Source: Bradyrhizobium monzae (GTDB taxonomy: Bacteria > Pseudomonadota > Alphaproteobacteria > Rhizobiales > Xanthobacteraceae). Taken from it: 64,000 bases of DNA. The position numbers and the translations under genes are program-made. The stretch covers positions 372,001-436,000 of the forward strand of contig NZ_JAIRDQ010000004.1 of the NCBI RefSeq assembly GCF_021458635.1, written 5' to 3'. The notes beneath the pieces are model-generated. The model was not told the origin of the DNA. It made no database searches and saw only the letters and a program-made list of their open reading frames with translations. Below are positions 51,371-59,099 of this stretch, in pieces (position 1 is the stretch's first letter; every line of letters begins with the position of its first letter).

Positions 51371-52434
51371 ATCACCTTGCTCAGCTCACGGACTGGAAGA
51401 CGGCTGATGCTGTGTCCTGTGGCTGCTTCAGCTGCGCGACGCAGCTTGGCCGGGTCTGACACTCCCTGATGGTCGAGCCGCGGCGTATATGGTGCTTCCA
51501 GTCTTGCTGCTTCGTCGTCGGTGAGGCTGGTCGATAGGGAGGCCACGGCGTCGTCAATATGTTCTGCTTTCAGCGCACCCACGATCGGAGCAGCCACCAC
51601 AGGATTGCGACGCAACCAGGCAAGCGCAATCATTGCCCGGCCGACGCCCCGTTCTTCCGCAATGGCCCCCACCGTATCGATAATCAGCTTGTCGCTGTCG
51701 GCAGTGGCCGCACCCAGATTGTAGACCGCTTCGGTTTCCGCCCTTGCTGTCGTCGCTCCCCACGGTCGGGCCAGCCGACCACGGTTGAGAGGGCTATAGA
51801 TAATGGTCTGCACCCCTTCGTCGATGCAAAGCGCATGCATCTCGCGCTCTTCTTCGCGGTCGAGAAGATTGTAAGTATCCTGCATCGACACGAAGCGGGC
51901 CCAGCCGTTGGATTTCTGCAGGTGTAGCGCCTTGCCGAATTCCCAGGCCATCATGGACGATGCACCGAGGTACCGGACCTTGCCGGCCTTGACGACATCG
52001 TTCAGGGCCTCGAGCGTTTCTTCCCAAGGGGTGGTCCTGTCACGACGGTGGATCTGGTAGAGATCGATATAGTCCGTGCCCAGGCGCTTGAGGCTCATAT
52101 CGACCTCGGTCATGATCGCCTTGCGCGATAGCCCTATACTATTGGGTCCGTCGCGCATTGGTGCGCTGAGCTTGGTGGCGATCACGACGTTTTCACGGTG
52201 CGCGAAGTCCTTCAGTGCCCGCCCGAGGATCTCCTCGCTGGAACCGTTTGAATACAGATTGGCGGTATCGAAGAAATTGATGCCCGCCTCAAGTGCGTGG
52301 CGAATGAGGCGTCGACTTCCTTCCTCGTCAAGTGACCAGGAAGGGTAGCCTCGCGACGGGTCCCCGAACCCCATGCAGCCAATACAGATAGGCGAAATAT
52401 CGAGGCCCGTCCGGCCGAGCTTGGCATATTGCAT
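51367..52434 (-). CDS. Aldo/keto reductase
   Basis: NADPH-dependent carbonyl reductase of about 355 residues, (beta/alpha)8 barrel. The catalytic tetrad appears as FFDTANLYS (Asp and Tyr), IATKLSAP (Lys) and YQIHRRD (His). The form MQYAKLGRTGLDISPICIGCMGFGDPSRG is the YajO/aryl-alcohol-dehydrogenase branch. I start at the ATG preceded by GGAG six bases upstream (52434); the in-frame GTG at 52446 is less well placed. Its 85-base upstream region contains two palindromes and the divergent TetR gene, its likely repressor. It overlaps the recombinase remnant by four bases at its 3' end. Confidence 0.92.
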   Translation of the reverse strand: MQYAKLGRTGLDISPICIGCMGFGDPSRGYPSWSLDEEGSRRLIRHALEAGINFFDTANLYSNGSSEEILGRALKDFAHRENVVIATKLSAPMRDGPNSIGLSRKAIMTEVDMSLKRLGTDYIDLYQIHRRDRTTPWEETLEALNDVVKAGKVRYLGASSMMAWEFGKALHLQKSNGWARFVSMQDTYNLLDREEEREMHALCIDEGVQTIIYSPLNRGRLARPWGATTARAETEAVYNLGAATADSDKLIIDTVGAIAEERGVGRAMIALAWLRRNPVVAAPIVGALKAEHIDDAVASLSTSLTDDEAARLEAPYTPRLDHQGVSDPAKLRRAAEAATGHSISRLPVRELSKVI

Positions 52435-52458
52435 GTCCATCTCCACATTCGCTATATT

Positions 52459-52472
52459 CGGACAAATGTCCG
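52459..52472. promoter_or_regulatory. TetR-type operator 1 (CGGACAAATGTCCG)
   Basis: Palindrome with one mismatched central pair, in the aldo/keto reductase promoter region. It repeats the same half-site CGGACA as the second palindrome 29 bases away. Confidence 0.75.
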
Positions 52473-52487
52473 CTTAGAGTTAAGTAA

Positions 52488-52501
52488 CGGACAATTGTCC
52501 G
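52488..52501. promoter_or_regulatory. TetR-type operator 2 (CGGACAATTGTCCG)
   Basis: Perfect 14-base palindrome located 17 bases before the TetR ATG. The shared half-site with operator 1 and the divergent layout fit repression of both genes by the encoded TetR protein. Confidence 0.8.
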
Positions 52502-52518
52502 TTTAGTCAAGAGGCGAT

Positions 52519-53079
52519 ATGGCTGTAGAAGAGGACGGATTGCGAGCGGACGCCCGCGCCAACCGTGACCGCATACTTGAGGTGGCACGAAAGGCTCTGA
52601 CCCACGATCCCGAAACGCCGCTTAGCGCTATCGGTAAGGCGGCCGGAGTTGGGCAAGGCACGCTCTATCGCCACTTCCCGACGCGGGAAGCTCTGGCCCT
52701 GGCCATTTATCGCGAGGAGATCAACGCCCTTGCGGCTCTCGCATCCACGCTTTTGCAGAAGCATCCGCCGCTGGAGGCGTTTCGTCTCTGGTGTGCCCAG
52801 CTGGCTAATTCCAGTGCAATGAAACGCGGCGTGGCAAAGCTTCTGCAGGGGGCCACTTCCGAGGATGACAAACGCGAGACTTATGAGCAAATGGTGTTGG
52901 CGGTGCGTTCACTCATCGCTGCATGTGAGGCCGCGGGTGCGATTGATACCGGTGCAAATGCCGACGATGTTTTGATGCTTCTTGGAGTACTTTGGCAGCT
53001 TCCGTCCCATCCCGGAAGGGATTCTCAGTCGGCGAGGATAATAGCGCTCATCTTCGGGGGGTTGGGGGCCAAAGACTAG
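52519..53079 (+). CDS. TetR family transcriptional regulator
   Basis: Repressor of 186 residues. The N-terminal HTH is ANRDRILEVARKAL...LSAIGKAAGVGQGTLYRHFPTREALALAIYREEI, typical of TetR proteins; the rest is an all-helical ligand domain with VRSLIAACEAAGAIDTGANADDVLMLLGVLW. GAGGCG lies seven bases before the ATG. It is divergent from the aldo/keto reductase and has two operators just upstream, so self-repression and control of the reductase are probable. Confidence 0.94.
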   Translation: MAVEEDGLRADARANRDRILEVARKALTHDPETPLSAIGKAAGVGQGTLYRHFPTREALALAIYREEINALAALASTLLQKHPPLEAFRLWCAQLANSSAMKRGVAKLLQGATSEDDKRETYEQMVLAVRSLIAACEAAGAIDTGANADDVLMLLGVLWQLPSHPGRDSQSARIIALIFGGLGAKD

Positions 53080-53373
53080 CTATGCGGCCTTGCTGGGCCA
53101 TGAAGCTCGTTCTTGTGTTGGAGCGCGTCGGGAGCGACCGGTTCGTCGGGGTCTGCACGTACCGCGAGCGCAGCTTGTTTGGGGGTGGGAAGCGAACGGT
53201 CAGCTATTGCAAGGCAAGACTGCCAAATCGGACGAGCGTGACCATGTTCTGCTTCTCGGCATGAACAATGATCCGAAGGCAAGATGCGACGACGGGCAGC
53301 GGCGATCTTGCGGCACACCTGAACTCGGTGGAAGCAAGCGGGCTCCATCTGGGGGCCGCATACTCCCGATCAA
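53080..53373. other. Gene-free stretch inside the island
   Basis: 294 bases without a supported gene. Short open frames occur on both strands but lack family patterns and ribosome-binding sites. It may be the remains of a lost gene between two regulator/enzyme pairs. Confidence 0.5.
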
Positions 53374-53991
53374 TCAGGCTGCCGCAGCGCGATTGAGTTT
53401 CGGAACGACGGCGTCGATGAACGTGTCCATCGTTGCTTCACCCATATCCACGGCCTTGGCACCTTCGCCATGGATAATCCTCACGTCGGTGATGCCGAGG
53501 ACGTTGAGAATGGCCTTGAGGTATCGCGGGGCAAAATTGAGGTGGTCGATGGGCGACGCCTCGCCATAGATGCCGCCGGACGCCAGCACCACGGTGGCTT
53601 TCTTGCCGATCAGCAGTCCCTTGCCATCGAAGCCAAGCGTTACGCCCTTGCGCACGATGTGATCGATCCAGGCTTTGAGGCTGGCCGGGATATTGTAGTT
53701 GTAGACCGGCGTGGCGATGACAAGCTCCTCAGTTGCCAGCAATTCGGCAACCAGCGCGTCCGAGAGACGCAGTTGCTCGGCCATGTCCGAGGTATGGGCA
53801 TGCGGTGGCGTGAAATAGGCCGATAACCACGGCATGGTCACGTGCGGCAGCGCATCCACCGCCAGGTCGCGCCGCACGACCGCGCCATCCGGGTGCACCT
53901 CGAGCCAATTGGCGACAAGGCGTTTGGTCAGCTGACGGGAAATCGAAGCCTCGCCGCGCGCGCTGGTTTCGACAACGAGAAGGTTGGGCAT
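53374..53991 (-). CDS. FMN-dependent NADH-azoreductase (AzoR family)
   Basis: Flavoprotein of 205 residues that reduces quinones and azo compounds with NADH. The flavodoxin-like fold begins MPNLLVVETSARGEASISRQLTKRLV (phosphate-binding loop for FMN); the cofactor loops TPVYNYNIPASLKAWIDHIVRKG and LASGGIYG are diagnostic for AzoR. GAGGAC precedes the ATG at 53991. It is divergent from a LysR gene, which is the probable activator; such pairs often respond to quinones or electrophiles. Confidence 0.94.
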   Translation of the reverse strand: MPNLLVVETSARGEASISRQLTKRLVANWLEVHPDGAVVRRDLAVDALPHVTMPWLSAYFTPPHAHTSDMAEQLRLSDALVAELLATEELVIATPVYNYNIPASLKAWIDHIVRKGVTLGFDGKGLLIGKKATVVLASGGIYGEASPIDHLNFAPRYLKAILNVLGITDVRIIHGEGAKAVDMGEATMDTFIDAVVPKLNRAAAA

Positions 53992-54079
53992 GGCGTCCTC
54001 AAGGTTTTGGGCTAAACAGCCGGAACAGATGCGGACGATATAGGGCTTTCTATCTAGCGGCGGGAGCGATAATGAAGCG

Positions 54080-54103
54080 ATCATATCTATCGACTAATGT
54101 GAT
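54080..54103. promoter_or_regulatory. Possible LysR site between azoreductase and LysR genes
   Basis: ATCATA and TGTGAT form an imperfect inverted pair separated by 12 bases, ending six bases before the LysR start. One mismatch weakens the case. Confidence 0.35.
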
Positions 54104-54108
54104 GGATC

Positions 54109-55008
54109 ATGATCGGCAGTCTCAGCCTCGACCAGTTGCGCATCCTGGTGACCATTGCTGATGCAGGCAGCTTTTCGGCGGCCGGGCGGCAATTGCGCCG
54201 TGCGCAATCGGCAATCAGCCAGTCGGTGGCGACATTGGAAGCCGCGCAGGGCGTCCAGCTCTTTGACCGCAGCACCCATCGCCCCCGCCTGACTGAAACG
54301 GGCCGGGTTCTGGTCGATCAAGCCCGGCTGGTGCTTTCGAGCGCGGCACGCTTCGAGGCCGTCGCGACCGGCGCGCGAGGCGGGGTCGAGCCCGAGCTTG
54401 CCCTGGCCATAGATCCGCTGGTGCCCACCGCCCCGCTCATCGAAAGCCTGCGCGCGTTGCACCAGGCCTATCCGCATCTTGCCGTCAGCTTCTCGACCGA
54501 GGGCCTGGGCGGGGCGCTGCGTCGTTTGCGCAGCGGCGACGTCGCACTGGCCTTCTGCCTGCTGCTGCCGGTGGTGCCTGAGGACGTCGTGGCTTCGCCG
54601 CTGCTGCGCGTGGCGCTGACGCCCGTGGTCAGCGCCGAACACCCATTGGCAGCGCTTGGTCGTCCGGCAACCCGCGACGACCTGGAGCGCCATATCCAGC
54701 TCGTCCTGTCCGATCCGGTCGATCGGGAAGCGAACAATTACGGCCTGGCCAGCGCCACGCGGTGGCGCTTTGTCGACCTCGGCCGCAGACTGGATTTCCT
54801 GCTGGCCGGCTTCGGCTGGTGCCGGATGCCGGAGCATCTGATTGCCGATCATCTCGCAGCCAGCGATCTGGTTCGGCTCGAACTGGCCGAAGATGCCCGT
54901 GACCCGGCAGACGCCCTGACCATCTACGCCGCCCGCATGGCGGACCATGAACCTGGCCCGGCCGGCCGGTGGCTCCTTAACGACCTGCAGGTCCGGCTGT
55001 CGCTCTGA
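54109..55008 (+). CDS. LysR-type transcriptional regulator, divergent from azoreductase
   Basis: Regulator of 299 residues. HTH: LRILVTIADAGSFSAAGRQLRRAQSAISQSVATLEAAQGVQLFDR, residues 9-53. The effector domain includes PLVPTAPLIESLRALHQAYPHLAVSFSTEG and GFGWCRMPEHLI. The layout with the azoreductase is that of the quinone- and thiol-responsive LysR/flavoprotein pairs. No other gene follows it on this strand within the island. Confidence 0.93.
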   Translation: MIGSLSLDQLRILVTIADAGSFSAAGRQLRRAQSAISQSVATLEAAQGVQLFDRSTHRPRLTETGRVLVDQARLVLSSAARFEAVATGARGGVEPELALAIDPLVPTAPLIESLRALHQAYPHLAVSFSTEGLGGALRRLRSGDVALAFCLLLPVVPEDVVASPLLRVALTPVVSAEHPLAALGRPATRDDLERHIQLVLSDPVDREANNYGLASATRWRFVDLGRRLDFLLAGFGWCRMPEHLIADHLAASDLVRLELAEDARDPADALTIYAARMADHEPGPAGRWLLNDLQVRLSL

Positions 55009-55398
55009 TCCGGCCAAACACTTGTCGTCAGTATCGCCTAATCCCTGAGAGATACCGGAAGAGCCGCGATGAACGCGGTCAAAGTCGGCTCTTCGGTGTT
55101 AGTCGCACTGTCGCCAACGTCCGCAATGAGGTCGCGAGCCGCCGTTCAGCAGCGACGAGTTGGTCGCCCATTTATCACCCTACAGCCGCAAATCTGCTAG
55201 GGCTCTCATTGGTCGCTAATGACCGATTCCCAGCTTTCCGTTTATAGGGCTATGGCGTAGACATAGTTCTCATCATCACCCGGTGTGGTGCGCCATTTTC
55301 CCACCATTCAGTACAAAGCCGCGAACTACGGCAGGGCTCCCGTATGGATCGGTGCCTATTTGATCTTGATTGGAAAGGTTGATGTCGTCGCCGACGCG
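55009..55398. other. Gene-free stretch carrying the right island border
   Basis: About 390 bases with no supported gene. Around 55250-55325 the minus strand contains a tail that resembles the 3' end of a recombinase gene of the same general kind as the left border (TGTACTGAATGG...AAATGGCGCACC). The rest shows no pattern. Confidence 0.5.
55287..55315. repeat. Partial copy of the tRNA-Arg 3' flank (candidate right attachment site)
   Basis: GGTGCGCCATT (55287-55297) repeats the tRNA end and flank at 50485-50495, and CCATTCAGTACA (55304-55315) repeats 50491-50502. At the left border the two segments overlap; here a six-base TTCCCA lies between them. Confidence 0.6.
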
Positions 55399-58026
55399 TT
55401 AGCGGATCGCAGCCTGCCGCTCCGCTCCGTCTCGCCTGGGCACCACCTCGACAGCTGAAGCCAAAAGGCTCGGCTGGAGCAGGACGGCGAACTCTTCGAG
55501 CGATAGTGGCGGAGAAAAAATATATCCTTGCGCCATGGTCGCGCCGTTTTCGGCCGCGAACCGGAGGTCTTCGGCCGTTTCGACGCCTTCTACGACCGTT
55601 TCGAACCCCAATTCGTCCGCAAGTCCGAGCGCCAGGCGAAGGATCGTCTGCTTTTCGCGGTCTTCCGCGACACCCGCCACGAGCGTGCGATCGAGTTTCA
55701 CGGCGTCGAAGGGGAGCCTCGCCATCGTCGAAAGATTCGAATAGCCGGCTCCGAAATCGTCCATTGCAAAGCGTATGCCCAACTGCCTGAGCAGGCTTAT
55801 TCTCTCGCGCACGAGATCTGGATTGCGCATCGCGACCGACTCTGTGACCTCGATCTCGAGGCGTGGCGGCGGGAAGTCGGCCTCGCGAACGGCCGTGACG
55901 ATATCCTTGATGAACAGCGGGTCCTCGATTTCCGTCGCCGCGACATTTACAGCGAGCACGAGGTTCGCGCCGGCTCGGATCAGGCCCCCGATTTCGGCGA
56001 GCGCGCGCCGGAGCACGAAGCGGTCGATTTCCATGATGAGGCCGATCTCTTCCGCGATCTTGATGAAGCGCTGAGGAGGAATGTCGCCCTCCTTCGGGTG
56101 ATGCCAGCGCGCCAGCGCCTCCACACCTAGGATGCGGCCATCCACGCAGGACACCTTGGGCTGGTAATGGACAAAGAGCTCTTCATTGCGGATCGCCAAG
56201 GCAAGATCGGTTTCGAGCGCATGGCGGGCTCGCGCGACCTCTGCGAGATCCGGAGTGAAGAACGCGTAGGTATTGCGTCCCGAGCTCTTCGCGGCGTACA
56301 TCGCAAGGTCGGCCCGGATCAGGAGATCGTCGTAGGTTGTGCCGTGGGTGGGACAGATCGCGATTCCGATGCTGACGCCGATGGTCGCATGGTTGCTCTG
56401 CAGCTTGAAGGAAACCTGCAGCGTCTCGATCATCTCGCGGGCACTGAGGCTCGCGGCCTCGACCGTCTTCACTCCAGCGATGACGGCGACGAACTCGTCG
56501 CCCCCGACCCGGGCGAGCAGACATTTGCCGGGAGCGCCCTTGGATGTCAGCAAATTGCTCAAGCGCTCGGCAACCATCCTGAGCAGTTCGTCGCCAGCCT
56601 TGTGCCCGAAAGTGTCGTTGATGGATTTGAAGCCATCGAGGTCGAGGAAGAACAGCGCTCCGCCCTCTTCTGCGTCGATGAGCGCCGGCGCATCGATGCG
56701 CATCTTCTCCCGATTGGGAATGCGGCTCACCGTATCGTAGAACGCGAGTTGACGAATTTTTCGAGTGCTGGCCCGCAAATGCGTCAGCATTCGCTCGAAT
56801 GCGAGGCCGAGGCTGTTGACCTCGCCGATGCCGGTTGCGCGGAACGGAACGTCGAGATTGCCACCCGCGATTTCCTGGGCGGTCTTGGCGAGCGCTGAGA
56901 GCCCTTTCGTGAGGTGCCTCACGGCGGCCAATAGCGCGACGACCAAGGCACCGAGCGCCAGCGCCGCGGACGCCAGGAACTGCCACATCAGCGAACGCGT
57001 GTGGGATGCACCGATCTGGAACATCTGATCACGTGTCGTCGTCACGAGCGAAGCGCTCGCGAACGTACACACCTTGAGCGTGGCCGCGTAATCGACACAG
57101 CGCGCGACGTAGTTGCCGTCAGCCGAGTGCTGCAGCCCGGTCAAACGCGTCCTGGTGCCGCTGAATCTCACCCCTTCAGGTCCCGCGGAGGACACGATCT
57201 CGTTGTCGCCCGTGATGATGACGACGCCGGCATTGGCTAGCGAAGTAAAGTTCTCGAGAGTCCGCTCCGTGCGCCCGAGCGGTCGGATGGCGGCAAGCGC
57301 GCCGATGAGATCGCCGAACTCGTCGAACACGGGCTCGATCGCGGTGTGCGCTATGGTGTGGCGCCGCGGCAGGCCGAGCGCCGACAATTCACGCAATTGG
57401 AGTTCATAGGTGCCTTCCTCACCCTGCGGGTGCGAGCGGCTGTTGTCCTTGAGGATCGCGCTGAGATTGCCAGACAGGGCGCTACCCTCGAGCGCCCGGT
57501 TCAGCGCCAGGAGGTCGAGGGACGTGTTGGCGCCGATCACGCGACCGGTTTCGTCCAAGGCGATCAGCCTTTCGAATCCGGAGGTCGAAGCAACGATGCT
57601 GAGCAGCTCACGGATAGTCACATCGTTGTTCGAGGCGACCGCCTTGGCGACATCGGCGCGCTGAGCGATCTGACGCAGGCGAGATGCGGTTTCCGCGCCC
57701 AGGACCTCGATTCGCGCTCGCGCCAACTGCGCCTCACCATCAAGGCGATGAGCGAGCTGGTCTTCCGAGAGTTCACCCAGTGCCGCAGCCTGCTGGCTCA
57801 GTTGCTGCTGCAGGCGCAGCGCCGTCAAGCCACCGATGAGGCCGAGCCCGAGGACACCGGTCGCGAGCACGACGGCAACAAGACGCATGGCGATAGACGA
57901 AGGGAAACTCGGAACCGCAGACGGAACGAGCCAAGGACGCCAATGGGGTGGCGCCCTCGATGCCTTTGCCGAATCCGTGTCAGTTGCCACCACCGCCAGC
58001 ACCCTGAACTTGCGGGGGCCGGTCAA
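55399..58026 (-). CDS. Membrane sensor-HAMP-GGDEF-EAL c-di-GMP enzyme
   Basis: An 875-residue protein with a first transmembrane helix near 46-70, a periplasmic sensor of about 270 residues (CACHE-like, GFERLIALDETGRVIGANTSLD), a second helix near 345-365, a HAMP segment, GGDEF near residue 507 and EAL near 637. The motifs RVGGDEFVAV, VEALARWHHP, EVTES, MDDFGAGYSNLS and VKLDR are all present, so both activities are possible; no RxxD inhibitory site precedes GGDEF. The start is uncertain: TTG 58026 gives the longest form and ATG 57888 a shorter one just before the first helix. It is divergent from the PstS-like gene. Confidence 0.9.
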   Translation of the reverse strand: MTGPRKFRVLAVVATDTDSAKASRAPPHWRPWLVPSAVPSFPSSIAMRLVAVVLATGVLGLGLIGGLTALRLQQQLSQQAAALGELSEDQLAHRLDGEAQLARARIEVLGAETASRLRQIAQRADVAKAVASNNDVTIRELLSIVASTSGFERLIALDETGRVIGANTSLDLLALNRALEGSALSGNLSAILKDNSRSHPQGEEGTYELQLRELSALGLPRRHTIAHTAIEPVFDEFGDLIGALAAIRPLGRTERTLENFTSLANAGVVIITGDNEIVSSAGPEGVRFSGTRTRLTGLQHSADGNYVARCVDYAATLKVCTFASASLVTTTRDQMFQIGASHTRSLMWQFLASAALALGALVVALLAAVRHLTKGLSALAKTAQEIAGGNLDVPFRATGIGEVNSLGLAFERMLTHLRASTRKIRQLAFYDTVSRIPNREKMRIDAPALIDAEEGGALFFLDLDGFKSINDTFGHKAGDELLRMVAERLSNLLTSKGAPGKCLLARVGGDEFVAVIAGVKTVEAASLSAREMIETLQVSFKLQSNHATIGVSIGIAICPTHGTTYDDLLIRADLAMYAAKSSGRNTYAFFTPDLAEVARARHALETDLALAIRNEELFVHYQPKVSCVDGRILGVEALARWHHPKEGDIPPQRFIKIAEEIGLIMEIDRFVLRRALAEIGGLIRAGANLVLAVNVAATEIEDPLFIKDIVTAVREADFPPPRLEIEVTESVAMRNPDLVRERISLLRQLGIRFAMDDFGAGYSNLSTMARLPFDAVKLDRTLVAGVAEDREKQTILRLALGLADELGFETVVEGVETAEDLRFAAENGATMAQGYIFSPPLSLEEFAVLLQPSLLASAVEVVPRRDGAERQAAIR

Positions 58027-58092
58027 TGTCGCTCACTGAGGCCCCCAACTGAGCGTGTTCCAGGGCGACCTTAGGCGAGCAAACCATTCAAT

Positions 58093-58114
58093 ATCGTCTA
58101 TTTATCGTCTATTT
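58093..58114. promoter_or_regulatory. Tandem repeat ATCGTCTATTT x2 in the divergent region
   Basis: Two adjacent exact 11-base copies, one helical turn apart, between the GGDEF-EAL and PstS-like genes. The spacing suits a protein binding one face of the DNA. Confidence 0.5.
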
Positions 58115-58135
58115 GTGGCTGGCTAATTAGCAAAC

Positions 58136-58149
58136 GGTTTTTCGAAACC
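58136..58149. promoter_or_regulatory. Small hairpin GGTTT-TTCG-AAACC
   Basis: Five-pair stem with a TTCG loop in the same divergent region. On the plus strand it would be a stable UUCG-type tetraloop in the leader of the PstS-like gene if transcribed. Confidence 0.35.
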
Positions 58150-58265
58150 ATCAAATTTTGTGCTTTCCGTCCGCCACGGATAATTCCAAAGGCACGGTGT
58201 TGCGACAACAGATGGTTTAGGTTTCTTTGCCAGATTGGCCACCTCGTGGTTCGAAGGGGTTTGCA

Positions 58266-59069
58266 ATGGCATTTGCGAGGATCACGGCAGCAATTTTGGG
58301 CCTCTGCATTGCGGGGGTGAATGCCGTCAGCGCCGAAACACGCCGGCTCGACATCGTCGGGACCGGAGACGGCATCGATGTCCTCCGTGTCATCGCCGCG
58401 AGCTTCATGCAGCAGGAAGGATCGGCACGTGTCGAGGTCCCGCCGAGCATCGGTTCTGGCGGAGGCATCGCGGCCGTGGGATCCGGCAAAGCGATCCTGG
58501 GCCGCGTCGCACGCCGCCTAACCGACGCCGAAGCGGCCTCCGGAATCGTCTACAAGGCGATCGCCCGCCTGCCCTCGGCTTTCATCATCCATCCCGGCTG
58601 CGGAGTGAGTGCCGTCACAAGCGATCAGCTCGTTGCGATCTATTCGGGCCGCCTCGCGAATTGGAAGGAGCTGGGCGGAGCCGATATGCGCATTCGTGTC
58701 GTGCGGCGCGAGGACCAGGACAGCACTCTCACCGTGCTACGGGCCAGCATGCCCGGCTGGCATAATCTCGAGATCACCGAGAAATCGAAGACGGCAACCA
58801 CAACACAGGAAGCGATCGAGACGGTTCGCGATGTTCAAGGCGCGATCGGCTTCGGTCCCTTCTCGCGGCCGTTGGAACAGGGGCTCACAGTGCTTCGCGT
58901 GGACGGTCACTACCCGACCGACGCGGATTATCCCTCGAGCGTGGTGCTGGCGCTGATCTATTTGAACACGTTGCAGGATCCGGACGCCTTGGCCTTTCTA
59001 CGCTTTGCCGATACGCAGAAGGCGGCCGACGTCATCACTAGCCTCGGTAGTCTGCCCGTCAAGCCGTGA
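58266..59069 (+). CDS. Orphan PstS-like periplasmic binding protein
   Basis: Secreted protein of 267 residues: signal peptide ending at VSAE, then the type 2 binding-protein fold with LDIVGTGDGIDVLRVIAASFMQQEG, PSIGSGGGIAAVGSGKAILGR, VTSDQLVAIYSGRLANWKELGG and IGFGPFSRPLEQG. The patterns match the phosphate-binding PstS/PBP-like family. AAGGGG lies just before the start. No pst transporter genes are nearby; its divergent neighbour is a membrane GGDEF-EAL enzyme, so a sensory role in the periplasm is possible but unproven. Confidence 0.85.
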   Translation: MAFARITAAILGLCIAGVNAVSAETRRLDIVGTGDGIDVLRVIAASFMQQEGSARVEVPPSIGSGGGIAAVGSGKAILGRVARRLTDAEAASGIVYKAIARLPSAFIIHPGCGVSAVTSDQLVAIYSGRLANWKELGGADMRIRVVRREDQDSTLTVLRASMPGWHNLEITEKSKTATTTQEAIETVRDVQGAIGFGPFSRPLEQGLTVLRVDGHYPTDADYPSSVVLALIYLNTLQDPDALAFLRFADTQKAADVITSLGSLPVKP

Positions 59070-59099
59070 GCCGCCGGCGCTGCTGAGCTCGGCATCGGC

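Larger units (their letters stand above)
50494..55315. mobile_element. Putative tRNA-Arg-associated genomic island, immobilised
   Basis: Bounded on the left by the tRNA-Arg 3' end and on the right by a partial copy of that end. It holds a decayed serine recombinase, an aldo/keto reductase with a divergent TetR gene, an azoreductase with a divergent LysR gene, and unassigned sequence. The base composition of 52450-53350 and 55100-55300 looks more AT-rich than the flanks, but I have not computed it. Integration and later decay are inference from the borders, recombinase and content. Confidence 0.55.

Noticed and set aside
53090..53348. Short open frames on both strands in the island gap
   Set aside because: No family pattern or start signal; possibly remnants, but not supportable.
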